Below the pieces are notes generated by a model. That model was not told the DNA's origin. It was given only the letters and a program-made list of their open reading frames with translations, and made no database searches. The translations under genes were made by a program, and so were the position numbers. A stretch of DNA of 64,000 bases. Source: Nelumbo lutea (taxonomy: Eukaryota > Streptophyta > Magnoliopsida > Proteales > Nelumbonaceae). The stretch spans positions 7,925,728 through 7,989,727 of the forward strand of contig JAKGHH010000008.1 in NCBI GenBank assembly GCA_022828595.1. Direction: 5' to 3'. Below, piece after piece: positions 41,228 through 53,417 of this stretch (position 1 is the stretch's first letter; each line of letters opens with the position of its first letter).

Positions 41228-44200
41228 ATGGCATCTACGTCCAAGAAGAGAAGGATCGATCAGGTACCGCCAAGAACAAAAGAGTCTGCTCAGTCTCGCG
41301 GGTAATCTTTCATGGCTATCTCACCTAGTTTCCTTTTATGTTTTTATCAAAATAAGAAGTAGCAATCTTTTTTTTTTACTTGATTCCGTTTTTGTGGTTT
41401 TTTATTGAATTATTTAGCAATACTTTTCTTATTGTTGTTTAATAGTTCTCTTCCATCTTTTTATTAATAAAAGTGGTTATGGTTTATTGAACTGAAAAGG
41501 ATAATATCAAACTTGCTCTGTCTTCATGATATACATTGCAAAAGCGTTGTTTGTATAGCTATCTGTCTGCTTGTTTTTCTGAATATCATAGGATTTAAGA
41601 AATTCCAGTGCACATATGGCACATGTTGTTAGGACAAAGATAGTTGTGAGAAAATTTCTTGAAATCTTGAAATGAATCTGTTCTGATATCTTACAACCGG
41701 GTATTGATCCATTTTAGGTGAAATTGTTTTTAAAATGTTAAGGATGATATTTCATGTGGCATCCAAAAGAGGCCATTTATCTTGTCTCTGTCAAGAATGA
41801 GTTCCCAAAGATTGCTGGGTTTTTAGAATGTGAGAGATTTATGCAATGGAAGCAGCAAACACAAAACACTTATGCAGAAAACCTCAGGAAGAATGAATAG
41901 AAGTTGGAACCTTTCATTTTATCTACATATCAAGATTACAATGATGAGATTCCAATCAGTCAAAGGCTCTAAGCTGATTGAAAGATCATAATGGCATGTC
42001 ATGAATGAGAGGTTGGAAAGCTGAGAAGTTTTGGAGCACTTCCGTCTGTCTTGTGAAATCCAAGCTTGGTCACATAATTTGTTAATAAGGTAAAGTGGCA
42101 AGTGGAGGCTGCATATTCTAAATTATAGACTACAGAAATGAATTTTTTCCTCATAATTCAGATTAAGAGAATGGTCAAATAGCATCCTTCTATAGCTTGC
42201 AATTCTTATATGTTCAGTGTTTTGAGGGGTAACAATGCAAGTTGGTCTTGCAGTGGCAGTGGAGACATGAAAGGTGCAAAATAGATAATGGTAGAAGTGA
42301 AAATAGAACAAGGGGAGAAATTATTAATTCCGTGAAGACTTCAGTAGAATTGCAGAGGTTATGATGAGGATCAAACTTGTAAGACACATAGAGAAGCAGT
42401 GAAGTAAAGTTTAGGCCATACATTGAATCTATAGTTGGTCTGGTCCTGCCTTTGTTTATTCTATTTGAACAAAGGAAGGATACACAGAATCAATATTTCT
42501 TTGTAGTTCTTGAACCTCTATTTCATGATCCCAAGTAGCCCAAGTAGATACTTAGTATAAACTGGAAATTGATTACTCCTAAGATGGCATAGACAACAAA
42601 AAGAAACATAATTTGATGGTATGGAGGATAACATTTTCATGTAAGAATTTAAGGGATCCTTGATTCTGAAACCCTTGAAGATAATATGAACTTTGTTGCG
42701 GAAAAGAGCAACTGAAAGCAAATATTGAGTAAGAAACTTTGGTTGGAGATTTTACATTTTGGTTAGTAGCCAAAGTCTATTAAGAGAGGGATAACTACAG
42801 TTGTCAAAGTTTCAACAGTGCCATAACATAAGTGCTTCTTGGTTGATATTTATTCTTGGGGGAATACATCGGGGTGGACTTTGATGGTAGTGTCACGAAG
42901 ACGAAGTGCTGGTGGAGAAGGTTGATTGTACTCTAAATTTAGCAGTTTGAACAATTAGAAGGTTAATTGGTAAACTGGTATTTTGGCATGTGTTAGGAGC
43001 AGATCATTTCTCTATTTGATGAATTTCATGTCATGGCCAAACAGAGATTTTCCATTAGTTTTTCTCAGTATATCTGTAAGCCCCATTTATTCTAAATGGC
43101 TGATTAAGACAGCTGTTGGTGATCATCTGACTTCTTCAGCAAAGTTTCTTATCATAACGTGGTTCATGTCTTTATGAGTAACTGAAGGGACCTATTAACT
43201 GGTCATTTTTTATTCATTTCGTTATTTACAATTAAAACACAAGACAAGTCCAGGAATATAAAAAGTGTTTATCTCAATCCTAATAGTTTAGAATTAATCA
43301 AAGAGTAAGGCATTGACTATTAAAAGTTGGGGTTCAATGGAGATGTTTGAGAGAAATTAATGTGAGATATTTAGCAATTTATTTGCATCTGGTCTCAGAA
43401 GTGTTCTAAAAGGCATGCCTAGGCTCAGAGGCAGGGTTCATTTTGTGTAGGGGTGTCAATGGACCGGTTTTGGGTTGGACTCCGTCCAAATCAAAATCCA
43501 TTTGGACGGATTGGATGGACCAATTAGACATATTGAATTTGGACGGACTGGACGGACCAATATGAAATATTGGATTGGACCTGGTCCATCCATAATGAAT
43601 TTATATTGGATTGAGCCAATATCTAGACCATTGATAGAAGATAAGAACATAGGTGCCAATGGACCAGGTTTGAGTTGAAACCAATCTAAATTAACAGGAA
43701 TTTGTCCAGATTGGACAGTCTCTGGACCGGTCTAAAATGGTCCAAAATATTCACTGGACTGGATTGGACCAGGTCCATTTGTAATGGATTCACATTGGAC
43801 TGGACCGGATTGGACCAAATCCAGTCCAATTGACACCCCTAATTTTGTGGATGTGTTCACTTGAACCTAGCTGTGCTTCACCTGGTTTGCTGCTATGTTT
43901 GATGAATCAACCTTGAATTTGATGTTTGAATAAGTAATATACTATGTGGTAGGTTGTAGGTATGATTTTTAGTTAAACAATTTAGCCTATGGATTTGAAC
44001 CTAAAAGGCTACAAGTTCCACGTTAATAAAACATTGCTCTAACTATTCTGGGCTAAATTGTAACTTGTAAGGTTGGGTTTGGGGGCGCAGTTCTAGTTGT
44101 ATTTGATTATTCTATGGTTGAGGGTAACTTACCCACAGATTTGTAACCCCAAGTTTGATTAAATGCTCAATAAAATTTACCTTTACTGATAAAAAAAATT

Positions 44201-46808
44201 GTTCTAACCAATTGAGCTGCCATGATCTTATTCCTTCATAATTTAGATTTGCCTAATTTTATATATTAAAATTTTCATAAGTTTGCACCTTGCTTCGTTC
44301 TGGGCCTCACCTTGTGCCTCATGCCTCAGGCTCTAGAACTCTTTGCATTTTAGTTGTACTTCTTGCTTTTAAACACAAGGGCTCAACTCAGGTGAAAAGG
44401 TCAGCTCTACTGTAGTCTCTCTCCAGTAGCTACAACATGAATGATTTTGCATAAGATAATTGTACCAAGAACTGAGTTAGTTCCTGTTTTGGTGGATTTG
44501 TTCAATCCAATAATATAATAATGAGACACAAGTAATGAGCTTTAAAGAAATGAGAAAACTATACAGATGTCATATCCATTAAGTTGAGTTCTGTAGAGGA
44601 CATTATCCAAGCAGGGGGATTTCTTTCTACTAAAAATACACTTCTCAATAATCAAGGACTAAAAATACACTTCTAAATAATCAAGGACATATTTATGTGT
44701 AATTGAATTATAACTCCTTGATACTTAACCTAAAACAAGTTATAAATGGTGAATTAAAACTATAACCACAACTTACAGAAAGTAATAAATGTCTTGAAAA
44801 TATTTTGTAATTAATTTACATCTGGGTCCATGGGATCTCATGAGTATGGGAAGTTGACAAAATATTTGTCAACATTTGGCTCTTATGTGGACTCTATTGA
44901 TGGCTAGATGGGCTTTAAAACCCAAAACCATATTAATTGGTTGGGCTGACAGCATATGAGACTCTAGTAGCTCACCATTTTGATCAACTTCAGGTGCATT
45001 TAGCCCCATATATTTTCCCATTCAGAGGCCTTTCATTACAAATTACGTGCAATGTTTAGGCTTTTTCTTCTCTCCTAATATATATAATCAACATTTGGGT
45101 AAGGGCCATTATCTAATGTTGGTCCTGACTATGATGGAATCTTGGGAAGGGATGGACTGCCTACAGACCTAAAATTTCACTTTCCTTTTGGCCCAAAGTG
45201 ACCACTCTCAGACAAAAAAAAAAAAAAAAAACTTTTTGCCATGCTTGTTGATGTCAGTCTGAGATTTTATCACTGCACAAATTAGTGGCCCTTATAGATT
45301 ACACCATGTGATGGAACTAGATCAAAGAAAAAGCAAAGAGGACAAATGTTGTGGGATTGAGGAGATTTGGTAGCAGTACGATTAAGCTTTATGGATTGAG
45401 GTGTCTTTTACATGAGTTTTCTTGTGTATTTAAGGCCTAAACCACAAGGTGGGATATAGTTGTAATGCTCTCAGGTGCAACTATGACAATTGAAGGCAAG
45501 ATACACATCTTTTGTGCCTCATATTTGGAACATGTCAAATGACTAATAAAGTGTGAAGATTAAGTTCAATTTTGTATATCACTCTATTCCAACTACAATT
45601 TATGCAAGTCAATGTTACCTGGTCAATAAAACAAAAAAGGGCAATAACAACTTTGTTTTATCTGATTCATTTTTTATTAGAAAAAGGCATGCTTGTAAAG
45701 CTTATGCCTTCATTTTAGGAGCCTGAAACACTTTGTTTCATGCATTTGTATTTTTTTTTTTTATGTATTGGTTATACTTGCCTACAGGACATCTACCAAT
45801 GGTGTCAACTGAAACCGTAACCTGCTATGCTCAAAAAGAAGGTTGTCACCTTGACAAACCTGTTATACCGTTCGACATGTGTGTGTTGTAAGATAAAATT
45901 TAAGTAGCATCATATCTGTAGTCTGCACTTCTAATCTGTTATAAATTTGAGTTTATCATTTACATGTCTGTTGGTTCCTTTTTATATATTTCTATATTTT
46001 ACGTGCAGCATTTTAATTCTTGATTTAATTATATAGAACTTCTAAAGAGATCAATATGGATTGATCTTTTTTTATTTTCATTTTTATTTATATTTTGTTC
46101 TGCAGATTCCTATGTGAAGATTATGGTTCCAAAGAAAGATATAGTTTCCTTTTCACTAGTTGATATATTAACTTTTTCTATTACCCTAAAGATGAAGTGA
46201 AATGCTCATTTTCCTTGGATTTAGATAACTGGCATAGTTCTTTTTGTGTCCCAATGCAAGGCTTTAACTTCAGATGTCTTGGACATTCTAACTACTAGAT
46301 TCAAAGGGGTAAAACAATGACAACAAAAAAAAACATGCATTTATGTCTTTTTTCTTTCTTGTCTCTGTGTGTGCATGCACATGTGCGCCACATGAAAAAG
46401 AAGTAGAAGGCATTAATGCGCCCTTTGAACAGAAATTGCTACTTGAGTGGTTGTTTTTTTTTTTTTCTTTTTTTATGATTAATTTTTCAATCTTAAGCAG
46501 GGATGCCAGTTCACCAACTGTAAAGACTGATAATGTCCCTCTACACAACTTAGCAGTAGGTCTTTTCTATCTTCAGGTTTTCTTGCAGTGTTTGCAAATT
46601 CTTAGACCATATCTTAACATTAGACATTCTTATGCAGCCACCCAGTATCCCCACTTCTGGGAACTATCTCAAAGTTCAGCAGGCAAAGAAAAATGCAGTA
46701 GCACAAGCACAACAAGAGGGATGCATTGGGAACTTTAAGAGCTTTGATTCTCTGTTTGGAAACTTCCTTCTGCCTACCATTCCAACTTGTGCAGAGCTGA
46801 CAAGATAG
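41228..46808 (+). CDS. Putative multi-exon gene of unknown function (model incomplete)
   Basis: Exon 1, 41228-41301: MASTSKKRRIDQVPPRTKES.., a basic, NLS-like start with donor GGTAATC. Far downstream, exons fit 45788-45878 (HLPMVSTETVTCYAQKEGCH, then PVIPFD), 46106-46158 (IFLCEDYGSKERYSFLFT, the frame flowing from the previous exon), 46274-46308 (VLDILTTRFKG), 46501-46555 (DASSPTVKTDNVPLHNLA) and 46638-46808 (PPSIPTSGNYLKVQQAKKNA ... TIPTCAELTR stop). Two junctions (exon 1 to 45788, and 46308 to 46501) do not keep frame as I read them, so an exon is missed or the gene is decaying. The 4.5-kb intron holds a hAT MITE. I do not recognise the protein. Confidence 0.42.
41302..45787 (+). other. Long presumed intron, no other supported gene
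   Basis: T-rich sequence with a MITE at 43448-43841 and a poly-A at 45216-45233. ORFs below 70 codons here have no recognisable product. Confidence 0.5.
43448..43841 (+). mobile_element. hAT-type MITE, TAGGGGTGTCAATGG family, copy 2
   Basis: Left TAGGGGTGTCAATGGACCGG and right (reverse complement) TAGGGGTGTCAATTGGACTG. Exact 8-bp duplication ATTTTGTG at 43440-43447 and 43842-43849. The interior repeats TTGGAC / GGACCGG / GGTCCA words. Confidence 0.93.
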
Positions 46809-47299
46809 TTTGACTCTTTAATGCTGATAAAGGATTTTTCTGTTTGATTTGGGTTGTAAGAATGTATGAAATTGGAATTCAGGCGAGTAGCCAAAGTGGG
46901 TAAATAACAATTATTAACATGGTTCGCTGTTGTATTTTAGTACTTTTTTACAATTCTAATATTATTTCTGCAGCTAATGTTTGACTATAATTGGGATATC
47001 CTGATAAAGCATGATTTTCTTCTGCATTACTAAGCTTGGCTCCTTTGGGGAAATAATAGGCTTGGCCTTTGAGTGAAAGCGTCTTGAAGATCTTTGAAAT
47101 AATGGTCTAGAAGCTGTGATTCTTCATTCTCCAGTAATTTGTGGTAAGAAAGGGTCAACTTCAACTTTGATTTATAATATGGTAAATACTTTTTGCCCAG
47201 TTGGATTGTACTTTTTATTGACAAGCATACATTGGATCGTACTTTGGGTATGGGCAATGCAGGTTTTGGGGGTTGGATGCATATTTCCCGTATGCATAC
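46809..47299. other. Flank between the unknown gene and the gypsy element
   Basis: Probably 3' untranslated and downstream DNA of the gene ending at 46808. It ends in CATAC (47295-47299), the target duplication of the gypsy element. Confidence 0.5.
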
Positions 47300-47465
47300 T
47301 GATGAAGGAAGATTTGGCCTGACCTCACAGTTATGCGACACGTGGCAAAGGCAACAGCTCGGCAAAAAGCAAGTCTAAGGCGCAAGCACCAAGGGGAGAA
47401 ACCAGCGGTCAAAACTCCCTACTAGGGGCCCGAACTCACCCTTGGCCCTAAACCAGAAAATAATC

Positions 47466-47620
47466 CGAACTGGCCTGCAGGCAACCGTTCGGGATATACT
47501 TCGTCGAACTGGCCCGCCTTGTAACAGTTCGGGACATACTTTGCCGAACTGGCCTGCCTTGTAACAGTTCGGGACATCGCCGAATTGGCCTGCTGTGCAA
47601 CAGTTTGGGATACACCTCGC
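47466..47620. repeat. Hairpin tandem repeat in 5' LTR, 4 units
   Basis: Units of 39, 40, 36 and 40 bp starting at 47466, 47505, 47545 and 47581, each beginning CGAACTGGCC and containing CAGTTCGGGA, then a partial fifth unit. Within a unit CCGAACTG and CAGTTCGG are complementary and can form a stem. Confidence 0.92.
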
Positions 47621-47962
47621 CGAACTGACCCGCCCTATACATACCTCCGAACTCAAGACTTCGCCTTGCTCACCACTCCACATCGCCCTCAAGGCACCAA
47701 AACCAAATAAACCGCACTATGCCTGACACCGAGGAAGTCCGTACCCAAGGGCGGCGCACCTGAATGACTTGGGATTTGACGTTTGACGGCCGCACTCCAA
47801 ACGGCCACCTGCAACCGCCTCCTGACACTGCCATCTCTAGTTAGAGAGACGGTTAGGCAGTGACGGTTTTGTCCCAACAGAAAGGACGACACCCGAATTG
47901 ACAGACGCAAGGGTAATCATACCTGACCTGACAAGGGCCTCGGAACGAGTGCGCGAAGTGAT

Positions 47963-47970
47963 TATAAAAG
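47963..47970 (+). promoter_or_regulatory. LTR TATA box
   Basis: TATAAAAG; the same box is at 54713-54720 in the 3' LTR. Confidence 0.7.
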
Positions 47971-48272
47971 GCCCCCTGCCCCCAACAAACAAGGTATGTG
48001 AACTTTGCGCCATCTGGTCTATATTTTGCCTTTGAGAGATTACTGACTTGAGCTTCGGAGTTATCTCACCGGGTTCCCCTCGGAGTTCTCTCATCTTTCC
48101 CGTTTCAGGCTCCTCGTCGCTCCAGCTCAGAGGCGAAATCGTTGACAGCTAAGATCGATCGGATTGCGCTCCATCAATTGGCGTCGTCTGTGGGAACGCT
48201 TCTAAAAGCCTCCCTCTAAATCTCTTTTACCTACCCTTCTTTCAAAAACTCCAAACCCACTTCAACACCAAA

Positions 48273-49480
48273 ATGACATCCTCCAACAGTGTCGGACGTG
48301 GAACAGAAACAACCACTACCAGATAGCAACTCCATGTTCCAGCAGTGGGCATTGGGCAGTTCACCATCCCCCTTTCAGTGGATGGAATCCCAAGTTTGAA
48401 TGTGCCACATGCGGTGGCACCTCTGAACACTCCTTCGTTGAACATTCCTCTTCCACTCCCCATTGAAACGAACTTCGCGGAACCAATTGCTGCCCCACTA
48501 GCAGCCCGCCAAAACTAGCTAGATGATCTGATGCAATGCATGCGAGCAATGCAGGCCCAAATGCAGCAATTCCAGCAGCACCAACTCCAGCAACACCAGG
48601 TGTTGCACCACCTCTCCCAGCACCATTATCAGCAACAGTTCCCTCAGCTACCCTTGAACTAGCCACTGCTCCCCTCCCGACACCCTGTTTCAAAGTCGGT
48701 CAAGGCCTCCCCTCAAGGTGGACGACCTCACCAAGGAGAGAATTCCCGACAACAGAACCCCCTAATAGTCAGGCCTCATCCCCGGGCCGAAAGCAAAGAA
48801 AGATCACCCCCGCCTCGCAGCTCGCGGGTGGGTTAGGAACCTCGCCCACGAAGTCACCCTGGCGCTCCAGAACCGAGGAAAGAATCTTCGGGGTAATAGA
48901 GAGGGAGAACCGATCCGGAGATACATCAAGCGGTTCAATGAAGCATGCTTGCAGATCCCTCGGTTAGACCCCGCGGTACAGCTTGTCGCGGCCAAAAGAG
49001 GGGTGATGCACAAAGAATTCAAATGGCACATGGTGGCCAGCTAGCCCGCAACCGTAGCCGACTTCCTCAAGCTCGTGGACAAGTTTATGAGAACTGAGGA
49101 AGAGATCAACCAGAGAGCCGAAGGTGGGGTTGAAAAAAGAAAAAGAGAAGGCGAGCCCTCCAACCCCGGTGACAGAAGAAGCTAGAACCGAGAGGCGAAG
49201 CCAAGCCAACCGTCCTGAGCTCCCTTAACAATTCGGATGGATTACATGCCGTTGAACACAAGGCGGACTGAGATCCTGATGACGATCAAGGACACCCCTT
49301 ACGTAAAGTGGCCACCTCGCCTGAAAAGCAACCCCAATGAGAGGAACAAAAATTTATATTGTAGTTTTCATAAAGATCACGGTCATAGCACCGAGTAATG
49401 TAATAATCTCCGCGACGAGATAGAGGGACTTATCCGTCGCAAGTACTTGAGAAATTTTGTACATTATGACAATAGTAATA
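48273..49480 (+). pseudogene. Gypsy gag, broken
   Basis: Begins ATGACATCCTCCAACAG, with a stop 18 codons in. A Gln-rich stretch (MQAQMQQFQQHQLQQHQ) lies near 48550, and the C-terminal knuckle-like motif YCSFHKDHGHSTE.C..LRDEIE lies near 49360-49420; plant Tat-type gags carry this instead of a classic CCHC. Frame changes about every 150 codons. Confidence 0.8.
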
Positions 49481-49629
49481 AAGCGGGTCGGCAAGGGGAA
49501 CATGGGAAGGATGTCCCCGAGCCGAGCAGCAGACCGACTGAAGCCTTGCAGCGACCTCCCCCAGAAGAGAGGCCAGTCCGGGGAACCATCCACGTGATAG
49601 TGGGCGGTTCGGTGGTGGCATGATGCACT

Positions 49630-52110
49630 TTGGCAACAGCACGGACGTCAGTTCGCGAAGCATCCCGAGAGGAGCAGAACCCTCCCAAGAGGCCAAAGAC
49701 AAAAGAACCGATCTTTTTTATAGAAGACGATGCGCGAGGTGTTCATTACCCCCACGACGAAGCGCTCGTCATAAAGCTAAGGATCAGCGACTTCGAAGTC
49801 CGGCGCGTACTGGTGGACTCAGGCAGTTTGACAGACTTTCTATTCAAATCGGCGTTTGACCAATTACAGTTGCAGAAAAGCGAGTTGAAACCCGCTCACA
49901 CTCCTTTGGTAGGCTTCAGTAGAGAGGAAGTCAGGCCCCTGGGGAAAATAGCAGTACATGTGGAAGTCGGCACATGGCCGTGCGCGGTAAAACTCAACCA
50001 CGATTTCCTGGTGGTCGCGACCCCCTCCCCATACAACGCCATAATAGGGCGACCAATTACGCATATTCTGCGTGCAGTGGTCTCCACCTATTATCTGGCA
50101 ATGAAGTTCCCCACGGACTTCGGTGTGGGGGTAGCGCGGGGCGATCAACTTGAGTCCCGCAAATGCTATGTTGCCACCCTAAAGGGAAAAACCAAGGCAG
50201 TCGACGACCTCGAACTAGAGCGACCTGCAGAGCAGGGCGAGGAACGAGCTTCGCCTACTGAGGAAATAGTCGTAGTCCCGACCTCGGCTATAGATTGGTG
50301 CTTCCGTCAAGGAGCCTTTGCGAATTGAACTGTCAGACTCATTAGACAAAAGAAACACAACTTAGCCCCAGAGCGCTAGAGGGCGGTCGACGAAGAAGTC
50401 GAAAAGCTCCTCGCAGCGGACTTCATAAGGGAAGTTTACTACCCGAGCTGGGTAGTCAACCCAGTGCTGGTGAAAAAAGCGAACGACAAGTGGCGCATGT
50501 GCGTCGACTACACTGACCTAAACCGAGTCTGCCTAAAAGACTACTTCCCCCTGCCCCGAATCGACCACCTAGTGGACGCGACATCGGGACATGAGCTGCT
50601 AAGCTTCCTGGACGCCTACTCAAGCTACAACCAGATCAAGATGGACCCGTCCGACGAGGAAAAAACCAGCTTCATAACCGAGTTCGGCTTGTACTGTTAC
50701 AAGGTCATGCCCTTCGGACTAAAGAATGCTGGTGCAACCTTCCAAAGACTTGTAAATAAACTTTTTCGGCCTTTAATTGTCACAAAAATCGAATGTTATG
50801 TAGACATGGTCGTCAAAACACAGTTCTCCTAGGAATTAATAAAAGACTTGGATTCTGTTTTCCAAATTCTGCGTCAGTTTAAAATGAGACTAAACCCAAA
50901 CAAATGTGTTTTCGGTGTCACATCGGGTAAATTTCTAGGGTACATTGTCAATCGGCGTGGTATTGAGGCCAACCCGGATAAAATAAAGGCCATCCTTGAT
51001 ATGAGACCACCTCGGAAAGTAAAAGAAGTTCAAAGGCTAAACGGCCGCATAGCCGCTCTGAGTCGCTTCATGTCCAAGTCGGCAGACCGTTGCCTGCCTT
51101 TCTTTAAGGCAATCAAAGGCAAAGGGTTCGAATGGACCCGAGATTGCTAGCTCGCGTTTGACGAGCTAAAGACCTACCTCGCCACAGTGCCAACCTTAGC
51201 TAGACCCGAGGAGGGCGAGGTCTTAGAACTGTACCTCTCGGCGAGCGACGAGGTGGTCAGTTCGGTACTAGTAAAGGAAGTAGATCGGGTCCAGCGGCCC
51301 GTCTATTATGTTAGTAAAATTCTGTAGGGAGCATAAACGAGGTACCCACAGATAGAAAAAATAGCCTACGCACTGGTGATATCAGCTCAGAAACTTAGCT
51401 CGTACTTCCAAGCTCACACCGTCGTCGTCTTAACCGATAAACCCCTAAGACAGGTCTTGCTGAAGCCCGAGGTCTCCGGTAGGCTAATGAAGTGGGCCAT
51501 CGAACTCAGCGAGTACAATCTCCAGTACAAACCACAGACCGCAATTAAAGCCCAAGCTTTGGTAGATTTTATCGCCGAGTGCACTTTAAGCCTTGAAGCC
51601 CCTCAACAGCTTGAGCCCGAGGTCCCCAATTCGGGCGAACCCGGAGCTCCCAAGCCAATAGAGTTTGAACCCCGTGAAGTAGCAGCCAGTGTGACATCTC
51701 TCCTGGTCAAGCGAAACACGAACTGAGATGAGGAGCCCTGGATCCTTCACGTAGATGGTTCCTCGAACCAGCAAGGCAACGGGGCTGGAATAGTCTTATG
51801 CGGCCCGGGCGGCACAAAATTGGAATACGCACTACGCTTTGAGTTCACGACATCCAACAACGAGGCAGAGTACGAAGCACTGATAGCCGGGTTGAACCTA
51901 GCACAAAAGGTAAGAGCAAAGCACTTAGTCATCTGCAACGATTCCTAGCTCATGGTCAACCAAGTTACGGGTGAGTACGAAGCGCGCGAGCTCTCTATGA
52001 TCGCGTACTTGGCGAAAGTAAAAGAGGCCCTACTCAACTTCCATTCACACTTCATCAGGCAAATCCCAAGGTCAGAGAACACTGAGGCCGACGCTCTATC
52101 CCGGTAAGCC
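49630..52110 (+). pseudogene. Gypsy pol: protease, RT, RNase H (no integrase)
   Basis: Protease: DDARGVHYPHDEALVIKLRI, then VLVDSGSLTDFLF and YNAIIGRPITH (49720-50070). RT: KWRMCVDYTDLNRVCLKDYF, FLDAYSSYNQIKMD and MPFGLKNAGATFQRLVNKLF (50490-50765). The active-site box reads CYVDMVVKT instead of the family's YVDDMVVK, i.e. one Asp codon is missing. RNase H: LHVDGSSNQQGNGAGIVL and FTTSNNEAEYEALIAGLNLA, ending near SENTEADALSR (51745-52105). After YVIID (52290-52305) the expected integrase finger and core are absent. In-frame stops at about 50330, 50830, 51150, 51330, 51725 and 51948. Confidence 0.88.
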
Positions 52111-52224
52111 AACACAAGCCACAACAACATGAGAACCGTGTACATAGAGAACTTACCTTGGCCTAGTATTCTCGGTGGGGCAGAGGAGGTCGCTCCTGTC
52201 CTCAGAGTAGAGCCGAGCTTCTTG

Positions 52225-53130
52225 CTAGACGGAACCCTCCCTACAGAACGCAATGCGGCCAAGAGGGTGCAGCGCCAGGCAGCCAAATACGTCATAATTG
52301 ACGTACTCAGAACGCAATGCGGCCGAACTCAGGCCGACCGCAATAAGCTTGGCCTCCGTTAAGTATTGATGGCACTTTAAACATTGCCGTGCCCATTGCC
52401 GGAGGCCCTTCACCGTCTCTTCGTCGAGAGTGACACTAGAATCAGGAGCGGCTTCACCCCACCCGGTCTGAAAGGGCCATCCTTGTGCATTTTGCACACC
52501 GAAGTAGTCCCGCTTCTACGCCGGGACCTTATTGGGAAGTTCGTGCAGAAGCTTAAAGCTAGGGCAAGGAGACAGGTAATACGCCCGTCTTCCCCCAAGA
52601 AGAGAACCCGCTTGTTTCTTAAGCATTAAGATGGAGGAGAATATCTCCAAGTCTAAAGGGAAATTCTACTCGCAAAAAAGGGAAATTGTCCCCACTAGGT
52701 TCCGAATAGAGTTCGGATGAAGCTGGCCAATGGTAACACCGAAGTGGTTTATAACTTCGACGAGAAGAGGGTAGAAAGGCAGTCGCAACCCCGCAGCGAG
52801 CTGCTCTCGAAAAATCACGATCTCATCAGGACCGTGTTCCCAATGAAAGCTATCTGAAGGAATGAAATATGTATACCCCCCAGGCAGATTGTAAGACATA
52901 AGTATAGATTGGAACCCCTCGGGCGTCATGGTCGAGGTACCAAACCTGTCTAGCATCCAACCTCGGCAAGAGGTAGACGCCAAACTGCCCGAAGCGGCTC
53001 GGCCTACGGGTTCATAGTCATCCTCAAGTTCCACCTCAAGATCACTAAGGCAGTCGGGGGATACGACTCGGTTTGTAGAACCTACATCAGTCCTATTTGA
53101 AGAGTCATCTGAGCTATCAAAGCTAGACAT
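52225..53130 (-). pseudogene. Antisense ORF of the gypsy element (plant transposon-protein type), truncated
   Basis: Opposite to gag-pol, between RNase H and the 3' LTR. The ATG at 53130 opens 154 codons: an acidic/Ser N-terminus (MSSFDSSDDSSNRTD), then LPGGYTYFIPSDSFHWEHGP, IVIFREQLAAGLRLPFYPLL, and HPNSIRNLVGTISLF. This is the conserved core of plant 'putative gypsy-type transposon' proteins (a Transposase_28-like domain, named from memory). After a stop at 52666 a further minus-strand piece (52225-52497; WPFQTGWGEA, LTEAKLIAVGLSSA) looks like its C-terminus, so the middle is deleted. Extra antisense ORFs at this position are known for Tat-lineage elements; their function is unclear. Confidence 0.75.
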
Positions 53131-53329
53131 CGAGGAAAAGAGGTGGATTCAGGAGGGTACTCAACGGAAGAAAGTTTTGAAGGCTCCGGAGACGGGAACA
53201 AGCCAAAAAACCTTGAAGGCTAAGTAACCAGCCTAGATGCGAACTGAAAAACCTGGACGCGAGCTAAAAAGTTGGACGCGAGCTCAAGAGGCAAACCGCA
53301 GAAGTGACAAATCGACTGGGGTCCCCCAC

Positions 53330-53337
53330 TATTTATA
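53330..53337 (-). promoter_or_regulatory. TATA box for the antisense ORF
   Basis: TATAAATA on the minus strand, 200 bp upstream of the antisense ATG (53130). The surrounding GCTATAAATAGTGGGG context is promoter-like, giving this ORF a start site independent of the LTR. Confidence 0.55.
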
Positions 53338-53417
53338 GCTACAGTAACCAAGAACCGACAGTGCAGATCAAAGACAATCCGACGGCCCGCATTCGCGCTG
53401 ACTGCACGTCCCCTGAG

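Larger units (their letters stand above)
47300..48176 (+). repeat. Gypsy 5' LTR
   Basis: 877 bp with a TATAAAAG box at 47963-47970, about 215 bp before the LTR end. It contains four copies of a ~40-bp hairpin repeat (47466-47620). Confidence 0.92.

Noticed and set aside
47466..47620. CRISPR-like regular repeat array
   Set aside because: Units are contiguous without unique spacers, located in a plant LTR; not CRISPR.
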